Origin: Aristolochia californica
Lineage: Eukaryota > Streptophyta > Magnoliopsida > Piperales > Aristolochiaceae
Assembly (NCBI GenBank): GCA_029961685.1
Contig: JARWKL010000009.1
Location: forward strand, 29,885,208-29,949,207
Length of the DNA stretch: 64,000 bases
Direction: 5' to 3'
The first letter of the stretch is position 1; each line of letters starts with the position of its first letter. The position numbers and the translations under genes were made by a program. Shown here in pieces: positions 51,201-61,155 of this stretch. Below the pieces are notes generated by a model, which was not told the DNA's origin, searched no databases, and saw nothing but the letters and a program-made list of their open reading frames with translations.

Positions 51201-54200
51201 TGTTCAGAAAAATATTTGAAAAAAGTAATATTTGTGAAAGAGAGGCTCATAGTTTGAGGTGAAAGATATGTTCATCAAAAAACCTTCTGAATAAACATCC
51301 TAGAATCAACAAAAATAACATCAGCAAACATTCGCTACATATATTTCATTTGGTCCTGCACCCATTGTAAGCTGTATATCCTTACAGGTTGCTGCTCCGA
51401 TGCCTTGGTTGATGGGTCGGTGGTCTTGGGCTCTACTTCACCCAATAGTACAGCTGGAACAAATGCCCTGGACATCAGCAATTTGCATAACTTAGTTAAC
51501 ATAAAAAATGAGGTTCTATGGGTTTTTTTTTTTTTTCTTTAAGGTCAACTTCAACATTCTTTTCACAATAATTTACACATTGACACTTTGGACATGCAAA
51601 TCAATTGGCAAAAAAGTAAAAGTAGTTCCAGATTACCAAGAAATAACAACAACTAATGCGAAAAAAGAAACATCTGCAAATTGCAAGAAAACAAACCTGA
51701 GATCAGGTAAGCATTCATAGAAGGACCTCGTATCTTCATCATCCCAAACAGGTTCAAGAGAGGAAGATTCTTTCCCAGCACTTGCAAAGGAGGTATCTTC
51801 TCCTGTTGCAACCCTTGTGTGACCGTCTTCTGGCATTACAGGAGGCTGCATATCAATTGCTTCAGCCAAACTGCAAAGAGAATGACATAATGAAAAAGCA
51901 TGTCAACAAGATAATAAATAGACTTATACAGAAGCAACTAAAGTAAAGAACAGAGCAATGAGTGCATTTTAGGAAACAAAATCATTCCAGATTTCCTTTT
52001 CCACTATCAGACTGGTCTTCCTAAAAGAATACAATGAAAAAATAGTTTTACTATTTAAAGAAACTAAAAAAATAATTTCTTCCAAAACCCTCCATTGTTG
52101 AGTACATCCGAAATTATGGGGAAAAATGGCCACAGCATACTTTCCTCATGTAAATTCCCTTCGTTTGTAACGAATATGATCTCAATGCAAGGACCCAACA
52201 TGATGAAGAGAACAAAGAAGATGAAATAAGAACCCCATGCAGCATTTTAGTCAGGTAAGATCCAGGTAAAGATGAACAATACAATCACATACTCTTGCAA
52301 AAAATATAAATTATAAATTATTTCATGTACAATTTGAAGTTGGGACTTAATAAGTCAGTCAAACTTTCATACTCTGATATAAATCAAAATCATTTACCAA
52401 CATTTCATGACACTTAGCTGAAATTCAGCAGCTTTTGTTTGATTTAGTCTCTTGTTGGACTCGTGTACCGATGTCAGCCAATAGTTTAGCTGACTCTTTA
52501 GCTAGAGAGGGAATCTCTCTTCAATCCCTTATTGTAAGGGGCCCTCCTTGATTTATTGCTGCCTTTACCTTCCTAATACAATTGCGCCTTTCTCCAAAAA
52601 AAAAATAAAAAAAAATCATGACACTGACCAGTATTTAGGAAGAACCTACTGTTCCCTTAATACTAGAGTCATTTGAGTGCTTCTCTTAGCTCATAACAAT
52701 GTCTAAAACAATGCCTCAAAATCATTTTTTTTCATACCAGTGACAAAGTGCATTCCATTAAAGCGAGATCTAGAAAAAAGTCGAAGCTTGGACAGAACAT
52801 GACAAAGATACAATAGTCACAGAGATTTCAAGGAATACAGAAAATTATAAACCAATCAAATAGGGAGAGGGTTGCCGACAAAATCAAGTCATCAGGTTAT
52901 GTTATAGAAAATAGTATCAATTAGTTTTTAAAAATGAGTCCCAGGCTCTTGAAAGAATAAGTAAGAGGACCTTAAACTCTGACTAAAGACAAGTAAGATA
53001 TAAACCCACAGTAAAAGGCATTGTCAAAAGCAATAATATACATTGAAAACTTCACCAGCTTCATGTACACTAAATATTTTACAAACAGTGACAATTAACA
53101 ATCACAACTCAATGTTTCTGAAAACATAAATCTGGCTAATGGAACAAGCACATGTTAGAAAAAAAAGGGAGAATGAGGATACATAGAGTTGAATGCAGCA
53201 TAGTAGGAAAAGACCCAGATGAATGTGATAACAATAAGCTATCCATCTTGGACTGGTAATAAGAAAGCTCATTGTCAAACACAACCTCATTATGGAAAAA
53301 GAGAGCCAAGATTCAGTAAGATTTGGGAAAAAGTGCTAGCTAAGAAACCTACGAAGAGACACCCCGGAATAAGTGGTCAAATGATTTCCGCAGCTTTTCA
53401 TATGCATTCACATTTTCATCGCTGAGCTCCCCTTTGGCATTCAAAACCTTTGAATTTTCATGTTCCATATGTCGTAGTGACTGTACAGAAAAAATTACAA
53501 TACTTGTCAGTGTTTATGATAAATTGACTGGTACATAATGGTGCAAGTAAGAAACTAGTGAATTCAGATTGATACAGACTATAGGATGCCGGAGTTAATC
53601 ACACCATGGCCAAATATTGCTCTCTACAAATCCAACAGGTACAAGTGTTCAGTATTGCAGAGAATTTGTTTTTACTTTTTTTCTTTTATTTTTACCAAGT
53701 GAGAAGTGGCAGTCATAGAAACAAAGATCGGGTATTCCTAGGAGAAATTTCTTCCAATTGAACATCATATATGCAAAACGAAGTGGTGCGAGACTGGTCA
53801 GGTTGAGTACTTCTTCAGGCTAAGTACAAAAAACACAGCATTGTCCTGCTCACAATAAAGGAACTTCCCCCAATTACACCCCCACCTGCTTTCAGCTACT
53901 TCCTATTTATTTTTCCTCGTACAGATAGTTTTGCAAAACTCTTTTTTCTGCTTCCTGCATGTAGGAACGATGACCCTTTTAAGCCATTTCATGTTACAAC
54001 ACCAAAACCCCGCCCAGTTCTGCTATCTTTTTTACGTTCTCATATGGCAGGAAGTTTTTGCCAAAAACCTGCCCCAGCTCCATTAGGTGCAAGCTGAAAG
54101 ATATTCCCATTTAAGTCATTCCAATGCACACCCTCTTGGATGTACGATCCAAATTCAGCTCGGTAGTTGACAATTATGAGGCTTCAGGACAAAATGAACT

Positions 54201-57200
54201 ACATTTGATTGACCTATGTAACAATCTTAAGAAAGACACAGCATAGTGAATAAGGGAAAGTTGGACTTACCGTATGCTCAGTTTGGAGTAGATCAGCAGA
54301 TGCTTCATAATAAGTTTGAATCATCTTTTTAAAACTTTTTTTCTGCTCAGCCGTGATATTAAGTCCATTGAAAAACTACAAAGAATTTCAGCACTAAAGT
54401 CAAAACTTAAATAAGTCACAGGAAAAATACATCTAAAGACCACATAAAAGAAGTAGAAAATCCCAGCAAAGGAAAGAACTATCAGCTAATGCATCCAAAT
54501 AAACCAAGGTTCCCATTGCCAATTATAACGATCTTAAAAAACAAAATAAGAAACAAAACAACAACAAATTAAATTAAAAAATAAAAGGACAAAAGCAGAG
54601 AATGAATGAAAAAATTTCTGATATAACAACACAACTTTTTAAAATTGTAACATTACAGATTCTAAGAACGCTACCCTGCTTGATATACTGCATTATTTAC
54701 TATCTTATAGCTTATACCTCTACAAGCAAAATGTTTTCCATGAGACCAGAAAAATAAATAAATAAATAAATAAAGACAGAGAAAGAGAGCACTTCAAAAT
54801 AAAGGAACAAGAAATACAAATTGATTTTTTAAGATTTCTTTTGGAAAGACAAGAAATGCAAATTATATAAATTACAAGAAGAGGAAACAGATGTACTTCA
54901 ATGAGCCCACTATTGGACAAGATCAGCTTAGCTCAACTAAAGTCTTAAGGTTTTTTTTTTTAAATGAACTAAAGTCCTAAGGTCACTGCATGCAGTGTCC
55001 TTTCCTAGATATCTTTCCATATGTTATTTTTAGTGTGAAGAGAAAATGAGACCCTATTCTATCCTATGCAGGGCCGGTGGGTATTGCTGATTCAAATACT
55101 GCTGAAGTGAGTGCTCTTCTATTCGGCCTCCAAATCTTTAAAGAGCGGCTTCATGGCAAGTTGTTTATCGAAGGAGACTCAAAGACTATCATTAGCTGGT
55201 GTTCAAAAGATAGCTCCCCTCCTTGGTGCCACTGGCCAATCACTGATTGTATTACTGATATTGTGTCATCCATTCATTGTAATTAGAACCTCGTTCCTAG
55301 ATCAGCCAATTTTTTGGTTGATAAATTGACAAAATTCGAAACCTCCCAACAATCTCTCATTGTTTGGAAAGGTTTCCCCTCTTGTAATCTGCTCATTTGA
55401 GCTCTCTTAAAAAAACTCAGCATCATTTAAAAAAAAAAGTGTGAACAGATAATCACATCAGTTACAATACACAAACTGCTTATTGCAAGTATACATCAAG
55501 CAATAGTCAAGTAATTAAAGTTTCTGAAGAACAGTCCAATTGTCTTAATGTTAATATTGCAAATATGAAGTTGTGGTAGTGCTCAAAGTCACATGCAAGA
55601 TTTGGAACTTGTTGCATTTGCTCATATCCAAACCACCAAGCAGTAGCTTCCAAAGCTTGATTTGCCTCATATTTTTTTTTAAAATGGAATGGTACCTCAT
55701 TGCTAAGTTATTAAACACTTTATATGCTTTCAATTGCTTTGCTTCACACCTCCAATAATTTAATTTCACCTTCAACTTAGTTACCTGACCCAGCTAACCG
55801 AAAACTGACTAGTCAACTTCCAGAAACCTCTTATCCATTCCTCATCCTAATCCCATATATGAGAGCTACAATGAAATTCAGGATTTTACACAGCATGAAA
55901 AGAATTTTACACAATTACACATAAATTAGATAAGAAAAATAACACAAGCATAGACATCTGCTCAGTATAAAACTACACCTCAACAATATTGCCTCCCAAT
56001 GAGAAGAACACAGAAAAATAGCTGGTTAATTACTTTACATGACTATTTTACCTCTTCATGAATTCCTTGTTCTGACAGAGAAAGTCCCAGGAAGACTCTT
56101 CCTTGGCGAGCAAAACTAGAAAGGAGAGATAAATTCATCTGAGTTGTATCTCTGTCCTTTAAATGCTCTAAGCTTGTAAGATCCTTTATGATGTTCACAA
56201 AAACATTGGCATCCTCTATAACTCCAACAAAATGGAGCTCCATTAGGAATTTCAGAGTGCTGCGCTTTTTCATTGCCTTCATGCTCCGATCTACATCGGA
56301 ATCATCTCCAGACTTCCCAGGTATAAACACTTTCAACAGCCCCTGAATTAGACTAGGTGAGAAGTCCTTGTACCTTTGATGAAGCAAAGAGCATATCTGC
56401 ATCATAGCGAAAATTAATAAACAGAGCCAAACAACAGGATCACAAAAAATAGAACTAGGTGACCATAACTTGGGAAAGTGTGCACAAAAGTTCCATATAC
56501 AGAACAAGTTCAAGAGAAAATGAACAACTATGAAGCAATTAAGTTATTCTATCTACATGTACAAGGATATCTACAGAACACCTGAACAGCAGCTTGTATG
56601 TCTGATGACCTAAGCTTTGCATCACAGATAGCAGTCACGGCTTCACTAACAAATTTGCTTAAGTTGACATTCCGTAGATCTTCCATGAGTCCTTCGCGCT
56701 GTTCTTCATTTATCTGCCTAAGTTTTTTAATGACAGCTGTATTGCGCTTAATACTGGAGTCCAGTGTCCTCAGAAACCCTGAATCTGTAAGCAAGATGAA
56801 TTTTATTTAAACTTCAATGCTGCTCCAAGCCACCTGGATGCCTTTTTCATGTTTTATTCAAGTACATCAACAAAAGGGCCCAACAGAATATTGGAACCAA
56901 CTGATTGATACAAAGATAGAGCACACAATAAGCATTAAAAAAAAGAATTATGATGAACAACTTTAGATAAAGTAATAAATACCAGACAAACTTAAACATT
57001 AAAATATTCTCCTTCAAGGATAAGCAGCTATTCAAAACAACAATTAGAAGTCGATCGAGCCATGAGATCAATGTGTCACATGGAGAGTTTTTGGTGTATG
57101 GTTTTGGTTTCAAGTCTCACCAGGCGTAATGGGTGTGCTATGTGTGAAATTAACATTTAAAAAATACATAAATAAGTAACTTAGTGCTTCTTCACAATAT

Positions 57201-60200
57201 ATAATTCCACAAATTTAATTAATGCATTTTTTAGTGAGAGTGAGTGCATGTACGGTACAACTTTACCTTCACAAAATAGATGAATACAACCAAAACAAGT
57301 TACCACACTATTTGCTAACCTGGCCTTTCAGGATTCAAGTTACTTTGGCGTAGAGCAATTTTTGCCTCAATTGATTTTTTGTGCTCCTCAAGACGTGCAA
57401 CAGTTTCCTGCAAAGCAACAGAATTTCTCATGTTACGAGCTTTATAGTATTAAAGGTGAAAAAATTTATTATCATGAGATAGGAAGAGAAAAGTAGAGCC
57501 CAGATGTTCCATCTCTAGCTAATTTGTCAGCTGCTGCATTAGCTGCATATTATAAGTTATCAATAAGAATAGAATTACTTCATTATGGGTTGTTAGCTGC
57601 ATTATGAGTTGTTAGCCACGGTCTCTTCGGCAAGGAGGACTAACCGAGTCGGATAGAGTCTCCATTACTGATGCTTTAATTAACTTCTATGCAGTGCTGT
57701 ACTCAACAGAATGTCATTGCAGACCAAAGCTCCAACACATTTGGATGTCATCTATCTCTCCCTTAGTTGCCTCGCTGCTTGAGTTACCTTTCTCTGCCAA
57801 AGAGATGGAGATCACAGTGCTGGGTATGCCATGTGATCGAGCTCCTAGGCTAGATGGTTACAATGGAGAGTTCTTCAGAAGAAGTTTGTCAATTATCAAG
57901 AAGGATATCCTTGCCCTAGTTCATGACTTTTATCAAAGGGGCATATCATATAGAAGTATGGGTATTTCCTTCATCGCACTCACTCCCAAGAAAGCAGACA
58001 TGGATGGCCCTACTAATTACCACCATATTAGTCTTGTTTCCATTTCTTATAAGATCATTACACATCATCTAGCTCATCTGCTCAAGGTGGTTCTACCAAT
58101 GACTATCCACAGGGGACAAAGTGCTTTTGTGTAGAGGAGAAGCATTCTTGACTCAATTATGGCTGCCCACGAGATCCTAGATTACTTCAAGAGATCAGGT
58201 TTGCCAAGATTTGCCCTAAAACTTGACCTCGCGAAAGATTTTGATCAAGTCAATTGGGCGCTTCTCGATGACTTGTGGAATCATGGGTTTTGGCAGAAGT
58301 GGCGATTTTGGATTAAAGTTGTGTTTTTGGTCTTTTATACCCTCGCACTCAACGGTACTCTTTTATGGGTTCTTTAAGGGCACAAGAGGTATCCTGCAGG
58401 GGGGGCCTCTCTCCCATGCTATTCAACATCATTGCAGAATATTTCTCCTCCATGGTTTATGCGGCAAAAGATGCTGGTTGGATTAGGCCTGTTGCCACCC
58501 AAGTGGAATTTGATATCCCCCTTCTCTAGTTCGTGGATGACACTATCTATTTTAGGGAAGGTACCTTTCAGCAGATCAAAAGAGTCAAGGCTTTGCTCGG
58601 GTTGTTTGAGTTATCACTGGAGCAGTGAATCAACTAGAGAAAAAACCACCCTATTGGGATACCATATTAACTCAGAGCAACTTCGAGCTATGGCAGATTA
58701 TTTGGGGTGTACTTTGGCCTCGCCTCCTACTACTTGCCTTGCCTTCCTTTATTTTATTTTTTTGAAAATCCTTCCTTCATTTGATTGTCAGCCACAGAAG
58801 AATTTATGGATCCCTTGGTTTGAGAAGTATGAACAGCGCCTCGCCACCTGGAGAGGGAGGCTTCTCTATAATGTTGGTCGGGTTATACTACTCAACTCTT
58901 GCATTGCGAGGCTCCTGAACTACTATTTATCCTTCATGTCGTGCCCAACCTCTATTTGTTGTTGCATTGAAACAATCAAGAAGCGCTTCCTCTGGAGAGG
59001 TACTGGAAATGCATTTAAATACCAACTCGTGAGTTGGGACAACGTGGGCTTGCCAAAGCCTATGGGTGGTTTGGGAATTCGTCTTATAGATGACATGAAC
59101 AAGGCGTTTTCATTAAAGTGGATTTGGAAGTTCAATTGTTCTCCGACAAGTAGTTGGAGGCCTATGATTGCTGCAAAACTTCATTGGATGTTTGTGGACC
59201 ATGGGAGGAAGACCCAGCTGGCTTTCGCCTCTTTGAAGGTTCTTATTCCTCCTACTTTCGGCATTTAAAATTGTGGTTCAGTTCTTTGTGGGCAATGGTT
59301 GTCGAATTCAATTCTGAAATGCCTGGTGGACTGAGCAAGGGCCATTAAATGTTTGCTTGAATCCCTTAATGCAAATCACTACGCATCAGGAGATCACTGT
59401 TACTAACCCTTTGGAAAACCATTCCTGGAACCTTGACTTCTACCAAGATTTCAATAATCGAGAAGCAATTGATATGTGTCATCTTCTTAAGGATATTGAT
59501 ATGGTCAAAATTAGGGGACATGTCCAAGACAAAATGATATGGATGCGGGAAATTTTCAGTCTCTATTGTGCACAGACATATCAAAGGAAGGACAGCAAGG
59601 AATGAGGAGTATGAAGCAATCATTGTTTGGCGCTTATCTGCCCCCCAAAAAACTAAGCTTCTTCCTCTAGAGCACCTACCTGAACAAGATTCTCACTTTG
59701 GATAATCTTTGTAAATATAGCAATCTTCCCTCATACAGCCTTTGCCCCTTTGCAACATTGAAGAAGAAAGTGTCACCCACATCTTCCTTAATTGTCCTTT
59801 TGCATGTTTGCAACTCTGCCTCCCCAAGGACCTTGTTGCCACCTGCCAAATGCTTCTGGAGACCACGATACCCAAATTGGGGAAGCTTCTCGTCTCTCCG
59901 TGTCTAGCCCACATTCCTTGGTGATTATGGAAAGAAAGAACCAATAGAAGGTACAATTGTAAGTTTGAAAGTGTGGAAGACATCATTAGCCGCATCATTG
60001 GTCATGTTTCTTTTTGGCTTCACTCGAGTAAGGAGTTCATTTGCCTGTCCAAGGCTCCTCTCCACACATCAATTGGCGTGTTGTGGCTCAAATGTCTGCC
60101 CTTTCCAGGAAACCTTCTATGCAAGAATGGTAACCTCCTCCAATGGGCACCCTCAAGCTCAATTTTGATGGCAGTGCTTTGAACAATCAAGGTGTGGTTA

Positions 60201-61155
60201 GATTTGGTGGTGTTCTCACGATTCAAATGGTAGCCCCACATCATCTATGTGGGTCCATTGGGAATATCATAGTCTACTTTGGCTAAGCTTTTTGCCCTTC
60301 TGCAAAGCCTCATTATTTACTACGATCACCTCAATAGCCCTTTACTCATTGAAGGTGACTTGAAATGTTTTGAGATTCCCCCTTGTTTGCTTGTAACTGT
60401 TTCTTGGCTTAATAAAAGTTCACCATTTTCAAAAAAAAAAAAAATGAAGGTGACTCATTAGTTGTCATTGATTGGTGTGTTTCCTTTGCTGAGCGAGCCC
60501 CTTGGCGGTATTGGGATGTTTTTTTATGGGTTTTGATATCACTTCTGTAATTTTACGTTCTTGGCCTCATGTCCCTAGATATGCTAATTCCTTTGTTGAC
60601 AAGCTTGCCAAACAAGAAGCCTACCTCCAATCCCTTGTTGTAAAGGCAGGGTTTCTTTAATCTGTAATTCTCTTTTGCTGATATGAAAGCACACTCATTT
60701 TCAAAAAAAAAAAAAAAAAAATAGAAATAAATATATTTCCAAATTTTAGCAAAAAAGTTACTCAAAAAAATCAACGGCAGTTAACACCACAAATACCTGC
60801 AAACACACAGTCAGCGTGACCATCTACCCAAATGGAACAAACTATATACCCAATCTCATTGTCAAAGTCAACAAACTGGCAGACCCTTGGAGTTTATATT
60901 CAATTGAAAGACAAAATGAAGCTCGACAAATGCAATCATTTCCACTTCAACAAAGACATAAAAGAAGATGGCAGCATCCTCTATATCGTATTATCGAAAT
61001 TAACAGTTACTCCATTCTTCTTTTTCAGATAAACTACACTCCCAAGTTATAACAAAGCTATGAAAGATCAATATCACCCAACTTCACCTCACCTCATCAT
61101 CTTGTTTGCTATGATGCTCTCCAACTACACGACACTCATCCTCCTGATGTTCCAT
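33281..61155 (-). CDS. UPF2: UPF2, regulator of nonsense transcripts, complete
   Basis: UPF2 bridges UPF3 at the exon junction complex to the helicase UPF1 in nonsense-mediated mRNA decay. Exons in transcript order: 61093-61155, 57320-57407, 56582-56784, 56052-56396, 54271-54375, 53353-53480, 51697-51870, 51386-51467, 48283-48564, 47997-48194, 47757-47858, 46965-47216, 46607-46825, 36902-37072, 34710-34895, 33281-34252. They sum to 3570 nt, 1189 aa plus stop, against about 1181 in Arabidopsis, with every phase agreeing. Seen: start [43 protein letters not shown], three MIF4G regions (about 50-270, 470-655, 675-860; e.g. [43 protein letters not shown]), a Lys/Glu/Asp-rich linker in exon 9, an acidic stretch near 930-985 and the C-terminal UPF1-binding part ending GRRK. 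Coding sequence looks intact. The 28-kb span is due to TE-filled introns, above all 37073-46606 and 57408-61092. Confidence 0.95.
34896..36901. other. UPF2: UPF2 intron 14
   Basis: A 2-kb intron. Besides the 148-bp tandem duplication at 35122-35420 I see only AT-rich sequence and no protein similarity. Confidence 0.6.
35122..35420. repeat. 148-bp tandem duplication
   Basis: The string beginning CATTTTAGATATATAT at 35123 recurs at 35271, followed in both by CTTCAACAGAAAAAATGTTT, ATCATTATAATTTG and GATGTCTCTGAGG-like sequence. The two copies are head to tail with scattered substitutions. Confidence 0.8.
38745..38878 (+). mobile_element. LINE 3' end with poly(A)
   Basis: The plus strand ends TTAATAAAGCACCATCATTTTC followed by an A run, nearly the same ending as the LINE tails at 60400-60440 and 60680-60720. 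The 5' boundary is not clear. The copia element at 38895 sits right beside this tail. Confidence 0.5.
38895..39210 (-). repeat. copia 3' LTR
   Basis: Read on the minus strand it starts TGTTAAAGTATCAACTC and ends GATTTTTCA. It aligns along its length with 44917-45234 with scattered differences, so the insertion is not recent. Confidence 0.9.
39211..40540 (-). pseudogene. copia RNase H and C-terminal reverse transcriptase
   Basis: The minus strand gives [14 protein letters not shown] near 40500, [16 protein letters not shown] (the RT YVDD) near 40150, [11 protein letters not shown], the piece [13 protein letters not shown] near 39940, [21 protein letters not shown] near 39860, and a decayed RNase H. 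Stops are present, and a 222-bp segment around YVDD is duplicated. Confidence 0.85.
40018..40461. repeat. 222-bp tandem duplication within copia RT
   Basis: AATACCTTGTTT occurs at 40018 and again at 40240. Everything between repeats closely, including the YVDD-encoding part and GGCTCT.GT.GAACCCA at 40224 and 40447. Two full copies plus a partial start are present. The extra A near 40442 puts the outer copy out of frame. Confidence 0.85.
40547..41338. mobile_element. tandem TRIM retrotransposon array (5 LTRs, 4 internal segments)
   Basis: LTRs of exactly 100 bp start at 40547, 40720, 40893, 41066 and 41239. They begin TGTCAGAGTGG and end CCACTTGACA, with TGTCA..TGACA as the inverted ends. Between them are 73-bp internal segments that start with the primer site TGGTATCAGAGCTGG and end with a purine-rich tract such as AGAATGGGCGGGGTGGG just before the next LTR. 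The period is 173 bp throughout. A perfect 5-bp target duplication TTACA lies at 40542-40546 and 41339-41343. The array splits the copia RT between KVC and [10 protein letters not shown], so it inserted after the copia. There is no coding capacity, as expected of a terminal-repeat retrotransposon in miniature. Confidence 0.93.
41344..41870 (-). pseudogene. copia reverse transcriptase, N-terminal part
   Basis: The minus strand reads [45 protein letters not shown] near 41690-41590, and MEQPSGYIA near 41370, the usual start of copia RT. It continues on the other side of the TRIM array at 40546. Confidence 0.85.
42150..43300 (-). pseudogene. copia protease end and integrase
   Basis: The minus strand shows SWIID near 43290 (start of protease SWIxDSGA), [20 protein letters not shown] near 42740, CTNNG near 42580 (decayed D-N-G-E), [13 protein letters not shown] near 42500 and [13 protein letters not shown] near 42420. 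These are integrase core landmarks. Frames are interrupted. Confidence 0.8.
43300..44760 (-). pseudogene. copia gag with CCHC zinc knuckle
   Basis: The minus strand has the UBN2-like gag with [16 protein letters not shown] sequence near 43840 and the CX2CX4HX4C knuckle [14 protein letters not shown] near 43560. The N-terminal frame from 44757 encodes four 23-residue repeats. In-frame stops are present. Confidence 0.8.
44465..44745. repeat. 69-bp minisatellite in copia gag
   Basis: The string GAAGGAATTTCTCAAATTGG recurs at 44470, 44539, 44608 and 44677, nearly identical each time. In the minus frame each unit is 23 codons containing [16 protein letters not shown]. The period is divisible by three so the frame stays open. 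Confidence 0.95.
44917..45234 (-). repeat. copia 5' LTR
   Basis: Partner of 38895-39210. The initiator-tRNA primer site lies directly inside it at 44905-44916, which sets the minus-strand orientation. Confidence 0.9.
45240..45700 (-). pseudogene. LINE RNase H fragment
   Basis: Minus-strand reading gives [13 protein letters not shown] near 45500 and [21 protein letters not shown] near 45420-45370, a decayed RNase H C-terminal part of a plant LINE. It lies next to the copia 5' LTR in the UPF2 intron. Confidence 0.5.
45849..46228. repeat. 188-bp tandem duplication
   Basis: CCATCTTACCTGGAACTCAG starts at 45852 and again at 46040, and the following sequence through CTCAGCAGCTTATATTTGTT repeats with few changes. 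It lies in the large UPF2 intron. Confidence 0.85.
46300..46365 (-). repeat. tRNA-derived SINE-like copy 3
   Basis: Minus-strand GGGTTTCAAGTCTCACCAGG and GGGGTGTAGTGCGTC match the core of the other copies, followed by AATTAACATTCAAAA as in copy 4. Confidence 0.5.
49020..49400. repeat. about 93-bp tandem repeat, then about 65-bp repeat
   Basis: GTATTTGATC occurs at 49066, 49160 and 49252 with repeating CAGTTAC and CTCTTGCCTT pieces around it. After 49290 a shorter unit with CCTTCTCACAAGAAAGAATT repeats twice. Confidence 0.7.
49440..50690 (+). pseudogene. LINE RNase H remnants, duplicated
   Basis: Plus-strand reading shows [25 protein letters not shown] near 49450-49525 and a second [11 protein letters not shown] near 50060, then [15 protein letters not shown] near 50205 and [15 protein letters not shown] near 50500, all parts of plant LINE RNase H. 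Within it a 94-bp unit is duplicated (CCCTCTA at 50322 and 50416). It is antisense to UPF2. Confidence 0.65.
51020..51055. repeat. CAT/CAG trinucleotide microsatellite
   Basis: A short run of ATC, CAT and CAG trinucleotides in a UPF2 intron. Confidence 0.85.
52435..52618 (+). mobile_element. LINE 3' end with poly(A)
   Basis: The plus strand reads [17 protein letters not shown] (RNase H C-terminus), a stop, and a short 3' UTR ending in A runs at 52600-52618. It is strongly 5'-truncated and antisense to UPF2, in the intron 51871-53352. Confidence 0.7.
53481..54270. other. UPF2: UPF2 intron 5
   Basis: A 0.8-kb intron with no repeat or protein similarity that I recognise. Confidence 0.6.
55066..55440 (+). 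mobile_element. LINE 3' end (RNase H plus poly(A))
   Basis: Plus-strand reading gives [34 protein letters not shown] and PWCHW, then [15 protein letters not shown] and a 3' UTR with an A run near 55429-55438. These are RNase H landmarks of a plant LINE. It is 5'-truncated, antisense to UPF2, in intron 54376-56051. Confidence 0.75.
57040..57170 (+). repeat. tRNA-derived SINE-like copy 4
   Basis: The plus strand has GTCACATGG, GGTTTTGGTTTCAAGTCTCACCAGG and GGGTGTGCTATGTG, then ATTAACATTTAAAAAATA. It is the most complete copy and shows the B-box-like core and A-rich end. Confidence 0.5.
57600..60720 (+). pseudogene. 5'-truncated L1-type LINE in UPF2 intron 1
   Basis: The plus strand encodes the LINE RT in order: [20 protein letters not shown] near 57815, [19 protein letters not shown] near 57975, HRGQSAFV near 58110, [12 protein letters not shown] near 58222, GILQGGPLS near 58390, [11 protein letters not shown] near 58530 (catalytic F-x-DD), then [18 protein letters not shown] near 59055, a zinc-finger region [20 protein letters not shown] near 59735, and RNase H ([14 protein letters not shown] near 60155; EGDS near 60455) with a poly(A) run near 60702-60721. 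Several frameshifts and stops. The endonuclease is missing, consistent with 5' truncation near 57600. Antisense to UPF2. Confidence 0.9.
60361..60444 (+). mobile_element. small poly(A)-tailed insertion inside LINE RNase H
   Basis: The RNase H reading ...IEGD breaks here and resumes as EGDS after 60444. The inserted 84 bp ends TTAATAAAAGTTCACCATTTTC plus a run of A. It is flanked by a perfect 11-bp direct repeat TGAAGGTGACT at 60350-60360 and 60445-60455. It is a minimal 3' end of another LINE. Confidence 0.85.

Larger units (their letters stand above)
48565..51385. other. UPF2: UPF2 intron 8 with LINE RNase H debris
   Basis: A 2.8-kb intron. It contains short tandem repeats at 48970-49400, LINE RNase H pieces at 49440-50690 and a CAG/CAT microsatellite at 51020-51055. 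Confidence 0.6.
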
